64,000 nucleotides of DNA from Lysobacterales bacterium. Lineage in GTDB: Bacteria; Pseudomonadota; Gammaproteobacteria; Xanthomonadales; Rhodanobacteraceae. The notes beneath the pieces are model-generated. The model was not told where the DNA came from, made no database searches, and saw only the letters and a program-made list of their open reading frames with translations. How positions within the stretch are numbered: the first letter of the stretch is position 1; every line of letters starts with the position of its first letter. The position numbers and the translations under genes were made by a program. Below, piece by piece: positions 9,937-19,470 of this stretch. Location of the stretch: the NCBI GenBank assembly GCA_002632325.1, contig NSJK01000010.1, positions 87,577-151,576 on the forward strand. The letters are read 5' to 3'.

Positions 9937-12156
9937 TCACCACTCCAGCGCCACATCCAGCGCGAGCGAGCGGCCGGGTTGTGCATACAGGTCGAGGTCG
10001 CGCGCGCCGGGGGTGACGCCGCGCAGGCTGGCCCAGTCGAAATAGCGCCGGTTGGCGAGGTTGCGCAGCTGCAGGTTGATGCGTATCGGTTCGGTTGGTT
10101 GCCACCATGCGCTGACATCCCACACCGCATGGCCGGCTGGCCGATACAGCGCGCCCGCGCTTTGGTCCACGCGTTGCTTGTTGCCCACGCCGGTCAAGGT
10201 GAGCATGGCGCCACGGCGTGGATCGGCCTCGAAGCCCACGCCCAGGCTCGCGCGCGCCGGCTGGATGCTGTTGAGCGGCAGATGGCGCACCGTGTCATCG
10301 CCGCGTCCGGCGCTGGCGTGCGCTTGGATGAACCAGCCACGCAGGCGCGCATCGTCGGGCCTCGGGTACCAGCGTGCCTCCAGTTCGACGCCGCGGATGT
10401 GTGCGCGATCCCGATTGATCGACTGGAATTGCTGGATGCCGGTGAGCGGATCGGTGCCCAGGTTGGCGCGCGATTCGATGAGGTCGCGGAAGCGGTTGTC
10501 GTAGAGTGCAACGCTGGTTTGCCACGCATCGCCGTTCCAGCGCCAACCCGCTTCCAGCCCCGTGCTGGTTTCCGCGCGCAGACCAGGATTGGGCAGCACC
10601 CGATAGTTGAGCGTGGGCAGGTACAGGCCGATGTTCACGTCGGAAAACGGTGGCGCCCGATAGCCCAGCACGGCTTGCAGGTAGAAGGTGTGCCCTTGCG
10701 TGTTGAAGCGCAGGCCGACCTTGGGCGTCCAGCGCGTGCTGGCCACGTCGGCGACCGTTATCGACGGGTTGTCTGCATGCCAGATCGGGTCGCTGCGTGC
10801 ATCCATGCGATAGCGTTCTCCGCGCATGCCCGGCACCAGTGCCCAGTGCGTGCCCAGGCTGATTTCGTCTTGCCAGAACACGCCCATTTCCTGCACGCGC
10901 GAGTCGGGGAAATCGCGCACGGGGAAGCGCTCGCCGAGCACGACATTGCTCGCGCTGCCTGTGGCCAGGTTGATTTCGCGCGCATCACGCCGGCCGCGGT
11001 AGTCGTGTGCGGCCAGGTCGATGCCGAACACGTGCCAGTGCGCGAGCCCCAGCCATTGCGCGTGTGTTTGCGCGACGAGCTTGAGGCCTAGGCTGTCCTG
11101 GAGCAGGTCGAAGCGACGCGTGCGCAAGCTCGGATAGCGCGTTTGTGCATCAGCGTTGCGATGCTGGTCGGTGAGCTGTGCGCTGGCTGCCTGCTGTCCA
11201 TAGAGGAGCATGTCGAGCGCATCGAGCCACGTCGCCGGTGCTTGCCAGTGCGCATCCATGCTCACTCGGTTGCGCCGCCAACGATCATTGCCCTCCAGTG
11301 CGGTGGTCGTGCCATAGCGCCCCGGGCCGAATACGAGCGAACGCACATCGGTGCGCTGCCGGCCGCGCGTCGCCTCCAGCGTGAACACGTAACGACCGCG
11401 TGCGTCCCCATCGTATGCGAGCTTGGCCAAGGCGCCCTCGCGCGCGGCATCGACCGGATTGGCGTCCACGCCGCCGGCATATGGGTGGTTGTCGGTGGCA
11501 TGCCCAGCGCGGTGGGCAAGCTGTACGAGCGCACTCCACGCGTTGCTGCGCGCAGCGAAGTGCGCCGCGGACAGGCGGCTGTCGTCGCGGTTGTCGAAGC
11601 CACTTCGGGCGCCGCTGCTCGTGTCTTGGCCCCGCCACAGCAAGTCTGCGGGCGAACGCGTGGTGTAGGCGACCACCCCGGCCAACGCCTTGCTTCCGTA
11701 CAGAGTCGATGCGGGACCGCGCAGCACTTCCACGCGTTGCACCATCTGCAAATCTGCCAGATCACGCCCGGCCGCAGCGAACTGGCCGACGCTGAAGCCG
11801 TCAGGCAGCGGCACGCCGTCGATCTGGATGCTCACGCGGTTGCCGTCCAAGCCCCGCAGGTTGAAGCCGAGCCGCCCGAAGCGCGCCGCATCGGTGGGCA
11901 CCGCCAGGCCCGGGATCATGCGCGCGAGGTCGGCGGTGTTGGCAACGCCGGCGCGCTCGAGTTCGTCGCGTTCGATCGCGCTGACGCTGCCGACCACTTG
12001 TTGCAGCGGCTCGGCGGCGCGGCTGCCGACCACGACCACGGTGTCGAGTTCGGTGGGGGTGGATGTGTCCTCGGCGGCGGCATTTGCGACGGGCGCGACA
12101 ATGACGCAAACCACGGCGCACAACGTGCGAAACAGTGTCCGGATCATCAATCGCAA
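9937..12156 (-). CDS. TonB-dependent outer membrane receptor, heme/siderophore-like
   Basis: A 739-residue receptor: signal peptide (residues about 1-28, ending ANAA), TonB-box-like stretch (LDTVVVVGS), plug domain (VEVLRGPASTLYGSKALAG), then a 22-strand-type barrel ending in aromatic W (LDVALEW). The block YRAPPFSDVNIG followed by NPGLRAETS resembles the FRAP/NPNL boxes of heme and hemoglobin receptors. Iron or heme is therefore the best guess, but cobalamin or another chelate cannot be excluded. It is divergent from nirS with a 192-bp shared upstream region. Heme uptake beside a heme enzyme would fit, but that is only inference. An alternative start is M4. Confidence 0.88.
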   Translation of the reverse strand: MRLMIRTLFRTLCAVVCVIVAPVANAAAEDTSTPTELDTVVVVGSRAAEPLQQVVGSVSAIERDELERAGVANTADLARMIPGLAVPTDAARFGRLGFNLRGLDGNRVSIQIDGVPLPDGFSVGQFAAAGRDLADLQMVQRVEVLRGPASTLYGSKALAGVVAYTTRSPADLLWRGQDTSSGARSGFDNRDDSRLSAAHFAARSNAWSALVQLAHRAGHATDNHPYAGGVDANPVDAAREGALAKLAYDGDARGRYVFTLEATRGRQRTDVRSLVFGPGRYGTTTALEGNDRWRRNRVSMDAHWQAPATWLDALDMLLYGQQAASAQLTDQHRNADAQTRYPSLRTRRFDLLQDSLGLKLVAQTHAQWLGLAHWHVFGIDLAAHDYRGRRDAREINLATGSASNVVLGERFPVRDFPDSRVQEMGVFWQDEISLGTHWALVPGMRGERYRMDARSDPIWHADNPSITVADVASTRWTPKVGLRFNTQGHTFYLQAVLGYRAPPFSDVNIGLYLPTLNYRVLPNPGLRAETSTGLEAGWRWNGDAWQTSVALYDNRFRDLIESRANLGTDPLTGIQQFQSINRDRAHIRGVELEARWYPRPDDARLRGWFIQAHASAGRGDDTVRHLPLNSIQPARASLGVGFEADPRRGAMLTLTGVGNKQRVDQSAGALYRPAGHAVWDVSAWWQPTEPIRINLQLRNLANRRYFDWASLRGVTPGARDLDLYAQPGRSLALDVALEW

Positions 12157-12251
12157 GATGGCTGTGGAAGTGTCGATTGTGCGGCATCGGCATCACCGGG
12201 CGCCAACCCCTGAATGGTCGGCGCAACCATGGGAATGCTTCACATTCATCC

Positions 12252-14448
<2,197 letters not shown>

Positions 14449-14500
14449 GCCGGCATTGCACGCATCGATCGCGCGCCGTCATGGCGCGCGATCCAGCAAT

Positions 14501-14519
14501 CCCCCGGCCAGGCCGGGGG
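14501..14519. terminator. Hairpin between nirS and the ATP-grasp pseudogene
   Basis: CCCCCGGC-CAG-GCCGGGGG is an 8-bp GC-only stem followed by TTCT. It lies between convergent genes and may serve both. The U tract is short. Confidence 0.6.
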
Positions 14520-14522
14520 TTC

Positions 14523-15151
14523 TCAGCTGCGTAGATGTGCGAGGATGACCTGCGCAAAGCGCTGCGCCGAGCCCGGTGCATGATCAAGGAACAGCGAGGG
14601 CTCGGCCAACTCCAGCTCGAGCAGGCAGGGCGCGCCGTGATCTCCTCGGCGGCGAACAAGGCCTGCGTCGGGCCTTCGCAGCGCAGCAGCAGCGCGCCCT
14701 TGCGGATGGCATGGCTGAAGCTGCCGTCGAAATGGATCAGGGCGGTTTCGCCGTGTTCATCGACTCGCTCGGGGTATGGCTGCATGAGCACGCTGCGACC
14801 TGCCGACAGCAGGCGCCCCAGGTGCGCGATCGCCTCGCTGCGGATGCCGGTGCACTCGAGCTGGGCCAGACAGTGCTTGTCGGTATTCCAGCGCAGCACC
14901 TCAGCCGAATTGAGCGGGCGCGTGCTGGCCGCCGTCGCTTGTGCCCAGGCCAGGAATTCGCCCGGACGTTTGGTGTAGTCCCAGGTCGAACGCAGCACGG
15001 CGACGTCGAACCCGGCCCAGTCCACTGCCGGATCATCCCAGCCGACGAAGCCGACCTCGGCACCCGCCGCGCGCAGGGCGTCGGCCAGCGGCTCCAGATC
15101 CGCATCGAGAGGGCGGGCTGCCTGCACGGTGACCAGGGCGACGCGACTCAT
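14523..15151 (-). pseudogene. Decayed copy of the ATP-grasp gene at 18364-19257
   Basis: The first 98 residues track the intact paralogue (VALVTVQAARPLD, WDDPAVDW, VLRSTWDY, VLRWNTDKH). A deletion then joins LECTGIR to EAIAHLGRLL, removing about 50 residues that include the conserved VIKPCVGAGS ATP-binding segment. A second deletion after EEITARP removes about 35 residues and shifts the frame. In the next frame the DNA still encodes LLELELAEPSLFLDHAPGSA and AQRFAQVILAHLRS, matching the paralogue to its end at 14523. The open frame as read through ends at 14414 in unrelated sequence. Loss of ATP-binding residues and the frameshift make this non-functional. Upstream flanks of the two copies also share GGATCCAGACG and nearby bases. 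Confidence 0.85.
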
Positions 15152-15252
15152 CGGCAGGATCCAGACGCAAGACGGCGGGGCATCGTGTCGGCTTGGTGCA
15201 GTGCGATCAAGCGAGGAACTTTTTCCTGCCGCAATTGCGAATTCTCACGGAG

Positions 15253-17394
15253 TCAGAATCGGACGGATCCGAAGTGAGCCATCGGCGCACCACCTTTGAG
15301 TGTGGCCAAGCGGGCTTCCTCGTTGTCGTCGAGTTCGATGGCGACGCCTTCTTCCAGCAGCGCGAGTAGCCGCGTCACGGCATCGTTCCGATCGAAGCGC
15401 TCGAGCGCGTGATATTCGCAGTAGGCGCGCACGACCTGATGCCATTTGCTGTCGATGCGCTGGAGCAGATCGGCGAGGGTCAACTCCTCGTATTCACCAT
15501 GCAGGGCGAGATCGCGCAGTGCCTGCGCCAAGGCGGTCTTGGCTGCGAGGTCGAGTCTCGGAAGCTTGCGCTTTGGCGATTCGTACTCGATTTCGGTGTC
15601 CGCCTGTCGGCGCAGGAACATGGGCATGTCCGGATCGACTATGGCGTCGCAATAGATTCTCTCGGACACGCGCGGACTCGCGTAGAGGCGCGTCCGGGAG
15701 TCTTGCACGATCATTCCGGCAGGAAGCATGTGGGCAACCGGCGTCACCGTGGGCAAGCCCTCGACCTTGTCGTGACCAACCCGGTGCTTCACCAGCACGG
15801 CCTTGGTTTCTGCCGTGATCAGGCCATAGCGCAGGGCCAATGCTTCGCGCTCGGGCGAATCCGGAGCCGCTTCCAGGTAGGCGCGCTGTCCGGCCCACGC
15901 CCTCCATGCCGGCGATTGGTGCAGCTCACCGAAGGAAAATTCGAGTGTGCGCTCGGCGTCGACAATCCTTGCCGAGGCGGTCACCGGTCGTTGGTCGGCA
16001 AAGCGCGCAACCAGCGTGACCGCATCGCCCGGATACACGATGCCCGTCGGGATCGGCTTTGCGTCGGTTCCATTCCATGCAACGTCCAGGTTTGCTGGAT
16101 ACGAGCGTGCGCGACGCAGTTGGCGCATCACGCCGGCATCGATGGGTTCGGCAGGTACCGCACGTTCGAGCGTGGCACGCGTGCTTTCTGCCAGTGGCGA
16201 CAGCGCATCCACTCCGGCGCTGCTGCCGACGGCGACCACGAAGACGCGCACGCCCTGGCGCATGGCCTGCTGCCGCGCGCGTTCAATGTCGTGCGCGTGC
16301 ACTGCGCCATCGGTCACCAGAATGACGACCTTGCATCTGGCTTCGCCATCGAGCTTGCCCAGGACCTTCAGCGCCTCCTTCAATGCCGCGTCCAGTTCAG
16401 TGCCGCCCAGATTGGCGTGAACGGTGTCCTTCAGCTCGCGCAAGGCATCCTTCACGCGTGACGAGGCCTGCAGCGGACGCCGGAACAGGGCGCGAGTCGA
16501 GCTGCCGAAGCGTATGACCTGAATCCGATCCTGTTCGCGCAGCGCGTCCGTCACCGCCGCCAGCGCCGCCCGCGATTGCGCGATGGCATCGCCTTGCATC
16601 GAGCCGGAACCATCGAGCAGCAGGCAGAGGTCGAGTGTCGAGGCTGGATCGGCCACGGCGTGCGGCACGGTGAACGTGGCGATGCCCAGGCTGCCTTCGC
16701 CATCGGCGATCCGGCGCGCTTGCGACAACGAGGCGTTGCCGAGGTCAAAGTTGAGCACCAGGTCGCGGTCGAGCAAGGCGTTGCCCGCGCGCAGCAGCAA
16801 CTCGCCGGCCTCCAGCGCGAACCGGACTCCTTGCGTGGCGCATTGCACCGGACAGGCGGCCAGCAGGCCTTGCACCCGGATTTCCGCTTCCAGCGGATGC
16901 TCCACCGCAAAGTCGTTGTGCGGTTGCGCCACTTCATCCAGCCGGCTGCGGCCATAGCGCGGGCGATGCACCAACGGCAGCGAAAACCGCGCCACGCCAT
17001 CGGCGACGTTCAGCGTCGCCGCAAAACGCAACACGATTTCGCCGCGTTCGCCGGGCTTCAAGTTGCCGAGGTTGACGCACAGCAGGCCCGGCTGAAGTTG
17101 CTCCAGCAGCACGGCCGAATCGCCCTCGCCGATGGCCTGGTCGTACTCGCGGCTGGCCTGCCGGGCAGGCAACACCTGCGCCGACAGGGTGTCGCCTGCA
17201 AGCGTGGCGTCCATGCCAATGAAGGCGGCATCGAGCGGAATCGGGAACGAATACACCGCTTCAATGGCCTGCGCGCCCTCGTTGCGGAACACATGGCGCA
17301 GTTCGTACTCGCACAGAAGATCGGTAATCGTCGCGCGCAGCGTGGTATGCGCGAGGGGCGAGACGGCGGTGGCGGCTTGCGTCATGGCATTCAT
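15253..17394 (-). CDS. VIT and von Willebrand factor A domain protein
   Basis: A 713-residue protein with an N-terminal VIT domain (residues about 1-130: VYSFPIPLDAAFIGMDATL, REYDQAIGEGDSAVLLEQ, LGNLKPGERGEIVL). A vWA domain follows near residues 255-430 with a complete metal site: DGSGSM, the Thr in GGTELDAAL, and the Asp in LVTDGAV. The C-terminal part is helical and acidic. There is no signal peptide, so it is probably cytoplasmic. This is the inter-alpha-trypsin-inhibitor-like architecture found in many bacteria, and its bacterial role is not established. It starts four bases after the MerR gene stop on the same strand, so the two form an operon. The pair lies between two copies of an ATP-grasp gene. 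Confidence 0.9.
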   Translation of the reverse strand: MNAMTQAATAVSPLAHTTLRATITDLLCEYELRHVFRNEGAQAIEAVYSFPIPLDAAFIGMDATLAGDTLSAQVLPARQASREYDQAIGEGDSAVLLEQLQPGLLCVNLGNLKPGERGEIVLRFAATLNVADGVARFSLPLVHRPRYGRSRLDEVAQPHNDFAVEHPLEAEIRVQGLLAACPVQCATQGVRFALEAGELLLRAGNALLDRDLVLNFDLGNASLSQARRIADGEGSLGIATFTVPHAVADPASTLDLCLLLDGSGSMQGDAIAQSRAALAAVTDALREQDRIQVIRFGSSTRALFRRPLQASSRVKDALRELKDTVHANLGGTELDAALKEALKVLGKLDGEARCKVVILVTDGAVHAHDIERARQQAMRQGVRVFVVAVGSSAGVDALSPLAESTRATLERAVPAEPIDAGVMRQLRRARSYPANLDVAWNGTDAKPIPTGIVYPGDAVTLVARFADQRPVTASARIVDAERTLEFSFGELHQSPAWRAWAGQRAYLEAAPDSPEREALALRYGLITAETKAVLVKHRVGHDKVEGLPTVTPVAHMLPAGMIVQDSRTRLYASPRVSERIYCDAIVDPDMPMFLRRQADTEIEYESPKRKLPRLDLAAKTALAQALRDLALHGEYEELTLADLLQRIDSKWHQVVRAYCEYHALERFDRNDAVTRLLALLEEGVAIELDDNEEARLATLKGGAPMAHFGSVRF

Positions 17395-17398
17395 GGGT

Positions 17399-17806
17399 TC
17401 AATCCTTCGGCGATGTCTTGAGGTCGTTCAGTGCTGTCAGTACGGTCTGGAACAGGCGGCGCACCTGCGTTTGGGTGAGGTCGGAGCGTTCGGGCGACAC
17501 CACCAGCTCCACGCCATCGGCAACGATCAGGTGCGACTGCACTTCGATGGCCCCGATGCGGCGCGGCGCCACCGGCGGTTCGTGTCTGGCCTGCAGCAAC
17601 CCGGCGATGGCGTCCAATGACAGGCCCGATTCCTGCCATTGCCGTATTCGCAGCAGTTCCGACAGGTGCGCCTGCGTGTACCACGCGCCACGCCGTTCGC
17701 CTTCCGGCCCCGCAATCAGGCCTTTCTGGATGTAGAAGCGAATGGTCCGGCCCGGTACGCCCGACTGGGTGCTGAGTTGGTCCAGTGACAGTTTTAAGAC
17801 ATTCAT
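17399..17806 (-). CDS. MerR-family transcriptional regulator
   Basis: A 135-residue protein with a MerR winged HTH at residues 7-70 (LSTQSGVPGRTIRFYIQKGL, then RGAWYTQAHLSELLRIRQW). The C-terminal 60 residues are a short helical end without the cysteines of metal-sensing MerR proteins. The likely target is its own operon. A 25-bp near-perfect palindrome overlaps the start codon, and the VIT/vWA gene follows four bases after the stop. What it senses is unknown. Confidence 0.88.
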   Translation of the reverse strand: MNVLKLSLDQLSTQSGVPGRTIRFYIQKGLIAGPEGERRGAWYTQAHLSELLRIRQWQESGLSLDAIAGLLQARHEPPVAPRRIGAIEVQSHLIVADGVELVVSPERSDLTQTQVRRLFQTVLTALNDLKTSPKD

Positions 17807-17817
17807 GATGTCTCAAA
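17793..17817. promoter_or_regulatory. Palindromic operator candidate over the MerR start codon
   Basis: TTTAAGACAT-TCATG-ATGTCTCAAA has 10-base arms with one mismatch and contains the MerR gene ATG in its spacer. Autoregulation by the encoded regulator is the simplest reading. MerR sites normally sit between -35 and -10, so either the transcript is leaderless or the site represses. Confidence 0.5.
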
Positions 17818-18363
17818 TGCTGTGTCATATTTCCCGGCATGTCAATGGCCCCGTGTCGCGATCCGGATCGATGCTTCACCGGCGACCGCAGTGTCGGCGC
17901 GCCACGTCGCACGAGCTGAGATGGACGCAGTGTGCGGGGCCACGGAAATCACGGAGATCAGCGCAGCTCGAGCGCGCGCTTCAACCTGGGCATGCGCGGT
18001 ACGGCGTTGGAAACAGACTGCCCCGGCGAGGTCGTGGTGTTGCCGGCTGCCATCGCGTGCATGCGCGCGATGGACGACGATTGCAACCTGTCGATGGCTC
18101 TACTCAACGCGGCGCGCGCCGCATTCGACGTCTTCGATCACCCGCCGGGTGTCGACGCTGGAACCTTCATTGCCAGGAGCATCGAACGCATCGGTGCGCA
18201 TGCCAGCCAAATAACCCAGGGCACCGCGTTCGTGGCGCATGGCGTGCGGTTGAGAGACATGTACGCAGGGTCGGGTCCGTGGGCATGTCGGCATGTGTCC
18301 CAAGACCAACGCCGCGCTCCTAAAGCCGACCCATCGCGGCGGCAACGTCGCCTTGGCGCATGT
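17818..18363. other. 546-bp gap without a confident gene
   Basis: A plus-strand open frame starts at 17932 and runs into the ATP-grasp gene. Its middle part (VVVLPAAIACMRAMDDDCNL, ALLNAARAAFDVFD) is protein-like, but it has no good start signal and its tail is antisense to a real gene. It may be a remnant. The minus strand would carry the VIT/MerR promoter at the left side. Confidence 0.4.
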
Positions 18364-19257
18364 TCATGCGGTGATGTGCGCGAAGATGACTCTGGCAAAT
18401 CGCTGCGCCGAACCCGGGCCGTGCGCAAAGAACAGCGAAGGTTCGGCCAGTTCCAACTCGAGCAGGCGCGGTGAGCCGTCGGCGTCGTGAATCAGGTCGA
18501 CGCGCGCATAGGCGAGCGGCCCGACGAACGGGATCGCCGCCACCGCGCGCAATGCCAGCGCGCGTTCGGCTTCGCTGGGCACGCGTGGCGTGATTTGCTC
18601 CGGGGCGAACAATTCCTGAGTCGGGCCTTCGCCGCGCAGCAGCAGCGCGCCCTTGCGGATCGCGTGGCTGAACACGCCATCGAAATGGATCAAGGCGGTT
18701 TCGCCGTGATCATCGACGGTGCTGAGGTAGGGTTGCATGAGCACACTTCGTTCGGCATCGAGCAGGCGCCCAAGGTGGGCGATCGCGGCGCCTTGCGCGT
18801 CGCGGCGATGGCGTTGGGCATCGCGCGAACCTGCGCCGACGCAGGGCTTGATGACGAATTCGTTCGCCAGCGGATACGCGATGAAAAAGCGTGCAAGTGC
18901 GTCGGCAGGCGCTTCGCCCGGCTCGACGAACAGACTCGGCACGATCGCCACGCCTGCGCGTTCAAGTTCGGCGAGATAGTGCTTGTCGGTGTTCCAGCGC
19001 AGCACCCCGGATGGATTGAGCAGGCAGGTCTGCGCGGCCACCCGTTTGGTCCAATCAACAAACTCGGGCAGGCGTTCGCTGTAGTCCCATGCCGAACGAA
19101 GGACCGCGGCATCGAAGCGTGACCAGTCGGCTTGAGGATCATCCCAGTCGACGATGCTTACGTTTGCGCCCTCCGCCTGCAAGGCGGCCGTGAGCGGGGC
19201 GAGGTCGTCGTCGAGTGGCCGTGCGGCCTGCACGGTGACCAGAGCGATGTGGGACAT
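18364..19257 (-). CDS. ATP-grasp family protein (RimK/DcsG-like), intact copy
   Basis: A 297-residue protein beginning with a Rossmann-like pre-ATP-grasp domain (HIALVTVQAARPLDDDL, WDDPQADW, AVLRSAWDYSERLPEF, GVLRWNTDKHYLAELE). The ATP-grasp core has the ATP-binding Lys in VIKPCVGAGS, the LMQPYL strand, and the metal-binding end LLELELAEPSLFF. The family joins a carboxylate to an amine or thiol using ATP; DcsG of cycloserine synthesis and RimK-like ligases are the nearest I recall. The substrate is unknown. A decayed paralogue lies 3.2 kb to the left in the same orientation. This copy has all expected core residues, so it is likely the working gene. Confidence 0.85.
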   Translation of the reverse strand: MSHIALVTVQAARPLDDDLAPLTAALQAEGANVSIVDWDDPQADWSRFDAAVLRSAWDYSERLPEFVDWTKRVAAQTCLLNPSGVLRWNTDKHYLAELERAGVAIVPSLFVEPGEAPADALARFFIAYPLANEFVIKPCVGAGSRDAQRHRRDAQGAAIAHLGRLLDAERSVLMQPYLSTVDDHGETALIHFDGVFSHAIRKGALLLRGEGPTQELFAPEQITPRVPSEAERALALRAVAAIPFVGPLAYARVDLIHDADGSPRLLELELAEPSLFFAHGPGSAQRFARVIFAHITA

Positions 19258-19470
19258 GCAGCGGATCCAGACGTCATTCGGCGGCGAATCGTGACGAAGC
19301 AGTGCAAATCAATCAAGGCGGTCCCGTCGCGCCTTGACAGCCGAATCGGCGCACGATAAACGGGTGTCATTCGGGGTGACTGGGTTCCGGCACGGTCCGG
19401 TTCGGTCGAGATGCGACGTCCCCAAGGCGCGGTACAGCGCCGGGACAGGGCATTGGAAGCAGGGGCAAAC

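Noticed and set aside
17932..18474. Possible plus-strand gene in the gap left of the intact ATP-grasp gene
   Set aside because: Part looks protein-like, but there is no start signal and the last 35 residues are antisense to a supported gene. Kept only as a possible remnant.
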